IMG/VR virus record: IMGVR_UViG_3300044729_002012
Location: 1 to 40,898 of that record
Origin: a virus
Direction: 5' to 3' (one strand)
Length of the DNA stretch: 40,898 nt
Shown: piece after piece, positions 15,230 through 23,010 of the stretch
Layout of the letters: every line of letters begins with the position of its first letter
Numbering within the stretch: position 1 is the first letter of the stretch
Position numbers and translations under genes: made by a program
Notes under the pieces: model-generated
Told to the model about the DNA's origin: nothing
The model's input: the letters and a program-made list of their open reading frames with translations, nothing else
Databases searched by the model: none

Positions 15230-15606
15230 TGGCTATCACGCACACAGTTGCTTACAACTTTTCAAAAGACGGTTCCGCTCTGACGAGCTTTACGTCTTCT
15301 GAGAGCCAAGATGGCGAAATCAATCTTGATGTGACCATCGCCGCAGGCGCATCTGCTTTCTCGGTGCTTTGCCCAATTACGCAAACTGCCGTAAAGAGCA
15401 TCTTTATTAACTGCGATGCCGACATGACTGTTGTCACCAAGAACGGTGCCACAACGGTTAACACGTTCACATTCGTGGGAAATAAGCCGTTGATTTGGCA
15501 GGTTGGGTTCCCAACCACAATTCCATTCAGCGGAGATTTCACCACGCTTGCGGTGTCTTCTTCTACTGGTGGCAACCTGAAGGTTTGCATTCTTGAGAAC
15601 GTATAA
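15229..15606 (+). CDS. Beta-rich virion protein common in phages
   Basis: This 125-aa protein starts MAITHTVAYNFSKDGSALTS and has AVKSIFINCDADMTVVTKNG, FVGNKPLIWQVG and TTLAVSSSTGGNLKV. I recognise this as a widespread small phage protein in which a central segment (K-S-I-x-I-x-x-D...) precedes a KPLxW motif; no function is established. Strands predominate and there is no signal or membrane segment. Its stop overlaps the next start (TAATG), so it is co-translated with the following module protein. Confidence 0.6.
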   Translation: MAITHTVAYNFSKDGSALTSFTSSESQDGEINLDVTIAAGASAFSVLCPITQTAVKSIFINCDADMTVVTKNGATTVNTFTFVGNKPLIWQVGFPTTIPFSGDFTTLAVSSSTGGNLKVCILENV

Positions 15607-16070
15607 TGCCTGTTGATTCGTCATCAATTTTGTCCACTATTTCCTGGCAGCATTATCGCCAGAATAGTGGATTTTTGAATACGAATCAGGGTCCAGATTC
15701 ACTTTCAGCGTCTGTGGAATCAGAGACTGCTGAAGACATTTATGCCGAGTCGAAGATACTTGGGCTGTCTTCGACTAGGAGTTATGACCTTACCGCATTA
15801 ACAGATCTGCTGCTTCAGCCACTGGTATTCACGAATGTGCTGGCACTCATGGTCACTGTGTCCTCTGGATCGGTGACGTTGACTCCTGGTGGGTCGAATC
15901 CTGCCACATTGTTCATGGGTGGTACATCACCTGGGATTGTGATCCCAGAGGATGGGGTAGTGATCTGTTCGACGAATACTGTCGTCGATTCGACACATAA
16001 GAATTTGACGGTAGCCACTGGGGCATCGTCAGGAGCAACTTACCAAATTGCAATTCTAGGGGGTGCTTGA
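15606..16070 (+). CDS. Small virion protein sharing a domain with the LamG adhesin
   Basis: This 154-aa protein matches the C-terminal 130 residues of the 703-aa protein at 25760. Shared landmarks are STRSYDLTALTDLL against SSYTYDLRSLTDFL, VTVSSGSVTLTPGGSNP against VVMTSGSATISPGASNP and ATYQIAILGGA against CVYKIAILGGR. The two therefore carry one module, used once alone and once at the end of an adhesin. The fold is likely beta; the role could be attachment to the particle. The gene overlaps its neighbours on the left by TAATG. Confidence 0.65.
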   Translation: MPVDSSSILSTISWQHYRQNSGFLNTNQGPDSLSASVESETAEDIYAESKILGLSSTRSYDLTALTDLLLQPLVFTNVLALMVTVSSGSVTLTPGGSNPATLFMGGTSPGIVIPEDGVVICSTNTVVDSTHKNLTVATGASSGATYQIAILGGA

Positions 16071-16071
16071 C

Positions 16072-16473
16072 ATGCCTTTTTACAGTGGAAAACAAGGATT
16101 TCTTACAGTCAACGGTACAAGCTATCCAATGGAAGAGTGGAGCTTAGACGTTGAAATCGAAGAAGTCGAAGTTACCAATTTCCAAAGTGGTGGCTTCAAG
16201 TCTTTGATCAATGGAATTGCTGGTGGCACATTCTCTGCCACTGGACCGTATAACGGCACCCAGCCATTTGGCTTTACCGCTGCCAATATTATCACTCAGA
16301 CTGGCGGATCGACAAGCAACGGTATTACAGGCACCTTTACCTTTGGCATTGCTCCTGGCCTTTCTGTGACTCACTTTGTGATTATCACAGCATCGTCGGT
16401 CAAGCAGAACGTGAAGGAAAAGGCTACCCTTGAGATTTCTGGATCACTAACAGGTAACGCTGTGGCGGTCTAA
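16072..16473 (+). CDS. Tail tube protein 1
   Basis: The start at 16072 is supported by AGGGGG a few bases upstream; a GTG start nine bases earlier is less likely. The 133-aa product begins MPFYSGKQGFLTVNGTSYPM and continues EEWSLDVEIEEVEVTNFQSGG, a pattern (GKxGxLxxxG...W.L......VTN..SxG) typical of short siphophage tail-tube subunits, then beta strands to the end. It lies just before the chaperone genes and would polymerise around the tape measure. Confidence 0.7.
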   Translation: MPFYSGKQGFLTVNGTSYPMEEWSLDVEIEEVEVTNFQSGGFKSLINGIAGGTFSATGPYNGTQPFGFTAANIITQTGGSTSNGITGTFTFGIAPGLSVTHFVIITASSVKQNVKEKATLEISGSLTGNAVAV

Positions 16474-16474
16474 T

Positions 16475-16912
16475 ATGTACGCCGGTAAAACATCCGCAAT
16501 TCTATTCAACGCTCTGGTCATTCCTGCTGATAAGTGGGAAATAGACCTGAGCGTTGAATCGCTTGATTACATGACAATTAAAGTTTTGCGTGATGCTAAT
16601 GTTAATGGATTGATGGCAAGCGCAGGTGCGTTGCCACTGATATGGTCACAGCACGGGATTCCTTCCAGAAAGATATCCAGCAACATTCGTGACGTAAAAG
16701 GCAACGTACATGGGTTTTACAAAACTCAAGCGGTCACGCCAACAGTTGGAAGCACGTTGTCATTGGTTCTAAGGTTGCAAAACCTAACATTCTTTTCTGT
16801 GTCTCAGGCATTGGTGACAAGCGTAAAACTAAGCGCAGAAGTCAAGGGTGCAGTAGAATTTGATATAGAGTGGGAATCGATTGGAGAAGTTGACTACAGG
16901 GGAGGTTTGTAA
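16475..16912 (+). CDS. Second tail-tube-like protein
   Basis: This 145-aa protein resembles its left neighbour in outline: MYAGKTSAILFNALVIPADKWEIDLSV at the start corresponds to the GKxG-strand-W pattern, and the end (VKGAVEFDIEWESIGEVDYRGG) is a tube-like strand pair. It could be a second tube subunit, a tail-tip hub or a domain homologous to the tube. There is little ribosome-site evidence, and translation may be coupled. Its stop overlaps the chaperone start by TAATG. Confidence 0.55.
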   Translation: MYAGKTSAILFNALVIPADKWEIDLSVESLDYMTIKVLRDANVNGLMASAGALPLIWSQHGIPSRKISSNIRDVKGNVHGFYKTQAVTPTVGSTLSLVLRLQNLTFFSVSQALVTSVKLSAEVKGAVEFDIEWESIGEVDYRGGL

Positions 16913-17358
16913 TGAGTGGTGTTGCGTATACGACGAGTGATGCTTTGGGCGGCAATGGCGCAAAGACTGAGTGGGTAGATAACACTGGTAAGAAATACCT
17001 AGTCGAACTTCTTACACTTGCGAACCAATCAAAGTTTGAGCGTTTCCTTGAAAAGGAAGCGGTCAAGACGATCCGCAACGTCAAGGATGAACTTGGCGAT
17101 GAAGAGTATTTGATGGCCTTAGATCGATGCCTGGAGTCGATTGCTGAAGGCAAGTACTCATTCGGCGGAGAAGACGCACAACGCAGCCTAGGCACGTTTA
17201 AAGGCATGTGTGCGATGATCTCGATTCTCTTCAATACGACCTCTGACGATGCCTTCCGCCTTGTTAAAGAAAGTCCTGAGATTCCCAAGGTCATCGAGAA
17301 CATCGTAGTGAGGTCATTCCCAGCACAGGAAAAAAAGCCGGAAGCAGCGGCGAACTAG
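16912..17358 (+). CDS. Tail assembly chaperone (G-like)
   Basis: This 148-aa protein takes the place of lambda G: after the tube, before the tape measure, helical and acidic (FERFLEKEAVKTIRNVKDEL, EEYLMALDRCLESIAEGKY), about 150 aa, ending in EKKPEAAAN. Such proteins bind the tape measure and help the tube assemble. The slippery heptamer A AAA AAG lies 21 bases before its stop codon, so some ribosomes shift to give the longer GT form. Sequence similarity to lambda G is not claimed; the call rests on position and the frameshift. Confidence 0.75.
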   Translation: MSGVAYTTSDALGGNGAKTEWVDNTGKKYLVELLTLANQSKFERFLEKEAVKTIRNVKDELGDEEYLMALDRCLESIAEGKYSFGGEDAQRSLGTFKGMCAMISILFNTTSDDAFRLVKESPEIPKVIENIVVRSFPAQEKKPEAAAN

Positions 17359-17639
17359 AAGAGCCGAATTGGCCACAGATCGTTGCTGGACTGGTAGACG
17401 AACCTTACTGTCTGTCCATGGAGCAGGTTGCTAGCCTTACCATGCGACAGATAGCATTGATTTACTACCGTGAAAGAGATAAAAAGGGAGTGCCGAAGCC
17501 AATCCGAAGCGGTCGAAATAACAAGAAGAAGAGTCAAGAAAAGGTCCGAGAAGAGTTCTTTGCCATGGCCGCTGCCTTTGGATTGTCGGAATCAGAAATA
17601 GAACGGCAATGGGAGGAGTCCAAAAATGGCAAAGAATAG
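16912..17639 (+). CDS. Tail assembly chaperone GT, -1 frameshift fusion
   Basis: Reading 16912-17337 and then, after slipping back one base, 17337-17636 plus the stop gives about 242 aa. The T part runs through CCG-AAT-TGG-CCA without stop into a frame with MEQVASLTMRQIALIYYRERD and EIERQWEESKNGKE. That frame has a possible ATG at 17418 but no ribosome site, so it is expected to be made mainly by frameshift. The T part is helical and basic in the middle (RSGRNNKKKSQEK). It overlaps the tape measure start at 17626. Confidence 0.75.
17331..17337 (+). promoter_or_regulatory. -1 ribosomal frameshift slippery site A AAA AAG
   Basis: The zero-frame codons GAA AAA AAG give the heptamer A AAA AAG, the same as in E. 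coli dnaX. A small GCCG...CGGC hairpin follows at once, within a GC-rich downstream stretch. The -1 frame is open for 100 codons. The bases and frame are directly seen; frequency of shifting is not known. Confidence 0.8.
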
Positions 17640-19989
17640 ACCGAGAGTGGAAGACGAACCTGGCAATCCAGATGGATGCGTGATTGGCAAGAAAGAAGCC
17701 AAGACGCTTACGGCATCTGTTGAACTCCTATCCGATGCATTTCTGTCTGGCGCTCAAAGTATTCGCACAAGTCTGACGTTACTTTCAGATACCATTTCTG
17801 AAATGGCATTGAAAATAAGAAAAGTTTCAGAAGGGTTTAATCGAACAAAAAAAACAATAAATGCTAAAAAAGAAAAAGGTGAAACAGCACAAGAGAGTGG
17901 TATAAAAGCAAATATTGCAAATAGAGCAAATGCAAACCAAGCTAAAGAGAAACCAGGATTTGTAATAAGGACTTTCAGAAGTCTTTTTGGATTTTCTCAA
18001 AAGGGTCAACATCCTGGTAGTATTTACACGCATGATATTCATTGCGAAAAAATTCTAATTCAAATTGCTGCGCTTTTGACTCAGGCCGAGAAAACATCTA
18101 AGCCAAAAGGGTCAAAGTCAAAGTCAAAGTCTGAAGGAAAGAAAAAGAAGACTGACCTTGATCTTCAGATTGATGAATTGCGATCTAAGTTTCCAATTCT
18201 AACAAAACTATTTATTGACGGACCTGCAAAGCTTAAAGAAGAGTTCAAGTATTGGTCTGGCGTAATGGCTACGGGTTGGGGTTTGGCTTCAAGTGCAACA
18301 AAATTTGGTGCAAAACAGTTAAATAAAGGCTGGAACATTGCTTCTGAATCAATAAAATATGGCGCAAGCGCAACAAAAAAAGCCTTTGAATTCGTCATGC
18401 CTGGCGAAGATTTTGAAGACATTGCATCATTGATTGAAGATGTTGTCAATCAAGAACCAACTAAACCACAAAAAGATCCTCAAGAATTCAAAGGGTCAAC
18501 AGAAAAATTTGAAAAAGCAGATTTGACACAAATAGAAGAATCTTTTAAAGAACTAAATAAATTAAAATTTTCGTCAGAATCTTTTGATGATATTGCTTCT
18601 GATGTAGCAGCAAAGTTTTTAAAAATATCAAGTTCATTTGATCCCACTCCTGAACAAATAGAGGCATTGAAACAAGAAAGTATTAAGAATCAAGAAAACT
18701 TAAATAAAGAATTGGATGATTTTGTTTCATCAATTATTAAAGACGCTTACGACATTGCTTCGCCAGAAGTCCGAAAAGAATCCAGTAAAAAACGAAGCAA
18801 TTTATATCTTGCATCTGGCGGTCCTACTACACCATCAAAAGATGATGCCAAAGGCACCGACACTGTTCCCGCCATGCTCACTCCAGGTGAATTCGTCGTC
18901 AATAAAGACGCAACGAAGAAGAACCGAGGGGTCTTGGAGCAGATCAATAATGGCGGCAAGACGCAGAAGAAGGCATCTGGTGGGCCGATAAATTATTTGT
19001 CAGCCGGTGGTATGGGAGGAGGAGGAGGAGGAGGAGGAGGAGGTGGAGGAGGTGGAGGAGGTGGTGGAGGTGGTCCAGCCCCTGCTGTTTCACCATTCAT
19101 AGCTGGCCTCACATTAGCTGGAAAGTCGTTAGGTGTACTCAGTACTGTTGGAAATCTAGCTGTTGGTGCTATCACAGGAACGGTTGGTGCCTTTAACCAA
19201 ATAGTTTCATTTGCAAGCCCATTTGTACAAGCGTTTAATCCTGCTCTTATTGAGCAGATGAACCTTGTGTTCAAGGATCTTACCGCAGTAATCGGCATGG
19301 CTCTTGAGCCTGTGATCGGTGCGGTGATTCCAATTGTAAGGGCGTTTGCAGACAGGCTCGTACCAGTAGTTCAGGCATTGATTCCAACCGTTCAATTGTT
19401 TGCTGATGCGATGATGGAATTGGCCGGTCCAATTATCGAAATTCTCATTGAGGCGTTTGCTGCACTTGAGCCAATTATCGTGATGGTTGTTGGCATAGTA
19501 AAGATGTGGGCAGACATATTAGTTGAGTCTTTACCACTAATATCAGCGGTAATCAAAGAAGTTGTTTGGTGGTTTATGAAAATAGTTTCAACCATGCAAT
19601 GGGCTATTGGAAGACTTATTTCAATGATTCCTGGCACAGGAAACATTGGTAAAAATATGATGGATAGTGCCGACAAGGCAGATAGAGCGTCACAAGAATA
19701 TTACAAGGGTGTGTCAAAGGTTCAGAAGGCTATTCAACAACCAGCTAAAAAAGGTGCCTCGGTTGGTGCCGCTGCCGGGAAAGCTAGTTTCAGTGGCATA
19801 TCCGACCTCGGACGCAATTTAATGCAATCAGCAATGTCATCATCTACTCAGGCATCTGCTGTCAGAACTGCTGAGAATACTGAGAAAATGGATAAAACTT
19901 TGCAAGAGATTAACATGAAAATGGGTCGTGCGCCTGCTGATCCAGCAAGAGGCGCTCTTGGTCTTAGGGCACCTGGGGTAGTAAGATAA
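17626..19989 (+). CDS. Tail tape measure protein
   Basis: This 787-aa protein sets tail length and spans the tube lumen. The N-terminal 270 residues are helical and charged, encoded in unusually AT-rich DNA. Near 405-445 is the tape-measure-associated GTDTVPAMLTPGEFVVNKDAT segment. A run of 20 glycines (19015-19074) is followed by a long hydrophobic stretch (about 490-670) with membrane-active helices such as VIGMALEPVIGAVIPIV and IIVMVVGIVKMW, as found in tape measures. GGAGGAG lies about seven bases before the ATG. It overlaps the T frame by 14 bases and the next gene by TAATG. Confidence 0.88.
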   Translation: MAKNRPRVEDEPGNPDGCVIGKKEAKTLTASVELLSDAFLSGAQSIRTSLTLLSDTISEMALKIRKVSEGFNRTKKTINAKKEKGETAQESGIKANIANRANANQAKEKPGFVIRTFRSLFGFSQKGQHPGSIYTHDIHCEKILIQIAALLTQAEKTSKPKGSKSKSKSEGKKKKTDLDLQIDELRSKFPILTKLFIDGPAKLKEEFKYWSGVMATGWGLASSATKFGAKQLNKGWNIASESIKYGASATKKAFEFVMPGEDFEDIASLIEDVVNQEPTKPQKDPQEFKGSTEKFEKADLTQIEESFKELNKLKFSSESFDDIASDVAAKFLKISSSFDPTPEQIEALKQESIKNQENLNKELDDFVSSIIKDAYDIASPEVRKESSKKRSNLYLASGGPTTPSKDDAKGTDTVPAMLTPGEFVVNKDATKKNRGVLEQINNGGKTQKKASGGPINYLSAGGMGGGGGGGGGGGGGGGGGGGGPAPAVSPFIAGLTLAGKSLGVLSTVGNLAVGAITGTVGAFNQIVSFASPFVQAFNPALIEQMNLVFKDLTAVIGMALEPVIGAVIPIVRAFADRLVPVVQALIPTVQLFADAMMELAGPIIEILIEAFAALEPIIVMVVGIVKMWADILVESLPLISAVIKEVVWWFMKIVSTMQWAIGRLISMIPGTGNIGKNMMDSADKADRASQEYYKGVSKVQKAIQQPAKKGASVGAAAGKASFSGISDLGRNLMQSAMSSSTQASAVRTAENTEKMDKTLQEINMKMGRAPADPARGALGLRAPGVVR
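19015..19074 (+). repeat. In-frame GGN microsatellite coding 20 glycines
   Basis: Twenty glycine codons in a row: nine GGA, then a mixture of GGT and GGA. The block lies inside the tape measure, between the helical N-part and the hydrophobic part. Being a triplet repeat it can change length without breaking the frame, which could alter linker length. Confidence 0.95.
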
Positions 19990-21074
19990 TGCCAACAAAC
20001 ACAACAACTAGACGACTTGCAGAGGCAATGGCGAAAGAGTCGCCGTCAAAAGCGTCATTCCAGACGGATGGTGGCAGCGCATCAATGGATTTTGTCCTAA
20101 ATTATGATGAAATGCAGGGCGTAGTATCAAACATATTAGGATCAGTTAAAAGGTCTGGTGATGGTGGTCTTGAGCGTAGACTTCCAGCAGCGCACCCATA
20201 TTACGATTGGCTATACGCTTCAAAGATAACGTCGATCCAAGGCATTGCTCCGAATGGAAGATTGCTGGCAACAGATGCAGGAGTTCAAAGACAACATCAG
20301 ACATTTATTCGAGACGCAATAACGTACGAAAAATATAGGATTTCAATCGATTTTGAAACACGGCCATATTTAGTTGCGATGGATTCCACGATAAAAGCGC
20401 AACATGAGGAAAAAACTTGGTACTACAATGTGCAAGATCATTCTGTAAAGTTTAAAGATTGCAAAGAATATTTACGTTATCTTGACATTGACTGTGAGCA
20501 GAACGCAGAATTTCTGTCGTCTCCTCAAGGTCAATTCAAGTTCTTTCGCACTGATGGTCAACCACCACATCAAACTTCTATCAGCAATCAAAACGGTGGT
20601 GGTGTCAACATCATCATTGCAAAGCGCAAGCTAAAATTCACTTGGTTCTTTGTGCCATATCAAGTGGTGTTTCAAGAGCAAATCACTAATGGTCTTGGGA
20701 AGGTTAATCAATATCCGTTCTACGGTTACCCTCCTGGTTCGCTGCTGCTGGAAGGTGTAGAGGTTAAAAAGTATCCACCACCGTTTCAGGAATTTCTAGC
20801 CGATCCATTAACACAAGGGCCGGTTGCATCAAAAGTTTGCGATGTGACATTTGTTGTTTCCTGCCTAGCTCAAAGTACAAATGACCTTGGTGGTGGAAGA
20901 CCAGCCATTGATCCTGCTGGACAGTATAAAGTTGCATATGGACACAATCTTGTGCCATGGCCAGGCGACTTGAATTTCTATTACACTGAGACACAGCCGC
21001 CTCTTGGCGTAGGATTAACATCAAGGCCAATCTATGGTAGCTATCCATTTGAACGCCTTTTCTTGGTGTACTAA
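19989..21074 (+). CDS. Putative distal tail/tail-tip protein
   Basis: This 361-aa protein follows the tape measure, where distal tail or tail-tip proteins lie. It has no motif I can name. It has an N-terminal helical stretch rich in Ser/Lys, a central FxTRPYLVAMDSTIK region, a KRKLKFTWFFVPYQVVFQEQ beta region and LVPWPGDLNFYYTETQPPLG near the end. Composition is soluble, with many aromatics. Start is the ATG at 19989, overlapping the tape measure stop (TAATG). The role is from position only. Confidence 0.5.
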   Translation: MPTNTTTRRLAEAMAKESPSKASFQTDGGSASMDFVLNYDEMQGVVSNILGSVKRSGDGGLERRLPAAHPYYDWLYASKITSIQGIAPNGRLLATDAGVQRQHQTFIRDAITYEKYRISIDFETRPYLVAMDSTIKAQHEEKTWYYNVQDHSVKFKDCKEYLRYLDIDCEQNAEFLSSPQGQFKFFRTDGQPPHQTSISNQNGGGVNIIIAKRKLKFTWFFVPYQVVFQEQITNGLGKVNQYPFYGYPPGSLLLEGVEVKKYPPPFQEFLADPLTQGPVASKVCDVTFVVSCLAQSTNDLGGGRPAIDPAGQYKVAYGHNLVPWPGDLNFYYTETQPPLGVGLTSRPIYGSYPFERLFLVY

Positions 21075-21481
21075 TGACGCAACAGGCAGCAATAAAACGT
21101 GGAAGTCAGACCTTCGTGGAAAGCGAATGGTTTATGGCCCGTATTACCGCTGTTGGTACGGCACCGATAGGAACTGGCACTGCCACTGGCATACCTCATG
21201 GCTGGACTGAGCAAAAGGTTACAGCTAACGGATATTCTTACGAAGACGTTCCAGCAGCGGCACGACCCGATAACGGCACACCAGTATTTAATGGTTCTGT
21301 GGCCTTTCCTATTGGTGGTGGGCAAGCTGCTCTGAATGACATCGTTTTAATGCGATCCAGAGGTGTAAGTGATCTGGGTTATCCCATCATGGAATTTATC
21401 AAGCGTGGGTCTGGTGCCGGTGGTGGAACGGTTACCAGTGTTCAATGTTCTGGTAACGTACTCTACGTCACTTATGGGTGA
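21074..21481 (+). CDS. Small tail-tip region protein
   Basis: This 135-aa protein starts MTQQAAIKRGSQTFVESEWF and is beta-like with a Gly-rich end (RGSGAGGGTVTSVQC). I do not recognise a family. Its ATG overlaps the previous stop (CTAATG) and it leads into the Cys-rich protein at 21485. It is likely a small tail-tip subunit or adaptor, by neighbourhood. Confidence 0.5.
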   Translation: MTQQAAIKRGSQTFVESEWFMARITAVGTAPIGTGTATGIPHGWTEQKVTANGYSYEDVPAAARPDNGTPVFNGSVAFPIGGGQAALNDIVLMRSRGVSDLGYPIMEFIKRGSGAGGGTVTSVQCSGNVLYVTYG

Positions 21482-21484
21482 CCT

Positions 21485-21931
21485 ATGCCAACGATAGTAC
21501 CATTCACCTGCTACAATTCCAGCCAGTCAGGCGAAACCGCTTTACCAAGGCCTTATCCATGTTGTGGGTGGAAAGTCCCGCCTGCGTCATTTTCAGGCAC
21601 CTACCGTTGTATTTCCGCACCAATGATGTGTGGATCGTACCCGACAGTAGCAACGCCCTTTACCTTGGCAATAGGTGACTACTGCGGTTCCATTCACACT
21701 TATTCCAGCCTATCTTTGCCATTTTACATAGTACTTCAGACAAGCTTGTGTACCGAGCCAACAGGTGCTGTTCCACCTGGAAGTATTTCAATTGGTCTTG
21801 GACCAATGCCAACCATTACATCGCCTGCTACATGTTCTGTTGTTGCTGGTGTCTACAACTTTAACTTGGTTGGCACAGTACAATATGGATCAGCCACTAT
21901 TGAAGTTATTGTCAATCAGGTGACTCCATGA
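21485..21931 (+). CDS. Cys-rich tail-tip region protein
   Basis: This 148-aa protein has eight cysteines, including PCCGW near 26-29, RCIS, MCG, YCG, LCT and TCS, with much Ser/Thr/Pro and no long helix. Extracellular-type disulfide-bonded or metal-binding structure is possible. The start has a modest ribosome site (GGGTGA). A shorter frame overlapping its left half (21478-21678) is a shadow. It belongs to a run of unusually Cys-rich proteins in the tail tip. No function is inferred. Confidence 0.55.
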   Translation: MPTIVPFTCYNSSQSGETALPRPYPCCGWKVPPASFSGTYRCISAPMMCGSYPTVATPFTLAIGDYCGSIHTYSSLSLPFYIVLQTSLCTEPTGAVPPGSISIGLGPMPTITSPATCSVVAGVYNFNLVGTVQYGSATIEVIVNQVTP

Positions 21932-23010
21932 ACGAATTTGTTGCCGAGCAATTATCGGGGAGTTGCATATCCTCGGTGGTTGCCGGTCAAGCGTTCCCAA
22001 GCATTTCATTGCACATCCTTTACTACACAACTGAAACAACAGCGCCGGTCACGAACCAAACTGGTTTGTGTGACAATAAGATGATTCTGAAACATGACGC
22101 TGCTGGTAAAAATGCTGTGCTTTACGGGTCAAACGACCACTCTCCAGAAGGATTTGACTTCCCAATATCAGGAATAAAATTTGATTTGCTTGACGTGTCG
22201 AAATGGGATGCGAAGGTCATCACCCCGTACTCAATTCCGGCATACACAGTTTCGTTTGACGGTCCTAGGTTTAGAGAACCAAACACATACATCAGATTGA
22301 CTAAACGAGATCAGATTGCCAATCCTTTTGCCGGTTCGGATGTCGTCTATTGGACTGATGCAAATGACCAGACGTTCGGTCAGGATTGGCTTGGGAATGC
22401 AATTCCAGGTGGGTGGTGCTTTACCAATCGTGGCATACCTGAGCCGATGTTGGGCACTATTTATTTCGAGGATGCCAGGAAGGCCACAGATCCACCTAAC
22501 GAAGTGGATAGAAGCAAAACTTTGATCAATGAAAATTGGACACCATTCTGTGAGGCATTGCCAGTTTATAATTCAAATGGCTCACTGATTGGATCGTTTG
22601 ATGGCCTTGCTTGGATAGCGTTCTTCAACACTGCTGTCGTCAAGAACCCAATGGAACCACCTTTAGATTCAACATATATCGGACCGCTACTACCGATCCC
22701 AAAACTTGATCCAAAGCGTCAAATCCTGAATCTTGAAATCTGGATTTACCTGACAAAAAACTCTTCAGATCCATCAATGAAATCTCCGAAAATTGCATCG
22801 CTGCGCTATTGGACATATACAAGGGATTATGGCACTGGCAATTTTCCATTCGATCCATATTTGTTTTTTGGTGCTGGTGCTGCTGTTGGTGGCGGCGTGA
22901 CGATACCAATAAACTTCAATCTTTTGCAGAATGCTAATAATCCAGAATCGTTGCAAACGCATCAAGCGTCTATCTCTCTTTCAAACTTGAAATTTTTCAT
23001 TGGTGCATGA
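21928..23010 (+). CDS. Tail-tip region protein, unknown
   Basis: This 360-aa protein starts by ATGA overlap and has AGGTGA upstream. It is rich in Pro, Asp, Asn and aromatics (for example NPFAGSDVVYWTDANDQTFGQ near 131-151) and looks like mixed beta. A hydrophobic Gly/Ala stretch near 313-325 (FFGAGAAVGGGVTI) could be a fusion or interior segment. No motif is recognised. It is probably a baseplate/tail-tip structural protein by position. Confidence 0.5.
   Translation: MNEFVAEQLSGSCISSVVAGQAFPSISLHILYYTTETTAPVTNQTGLCDNKMILKHDAAGKNAVLYGSNDHSPEGFDFPISGIKFDLLDVSKWDAKVITPYSIPAYTVSFDGPRFREPNTYIRLTKRDQIANPFAGSDVVYWTDANDQTFGQDWLGNAIPGGWCFTNRGIPEPMLGTIYFEDARKATDPPNEVDRSKTLINENWTPFCEALPVYNSNGSLIGSFDGLAWIAFFNTAVVKNPMEPPLDSTYIGPLLPIPKLDPKRQILNLEIWIYLTKNSSDPSMKSPKIASLRYWTYTRDYGTGNFPFDPYLFFGAGAAVGGGVTIPINFNLLQNANNPESLQTHQASISLSNLKFFIGA

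Noticed and set aside
18993-19298. Minus-strand frame with a poly-proline run
   Set aside because: It is antisense to the poly-glycine part of the tape measure.
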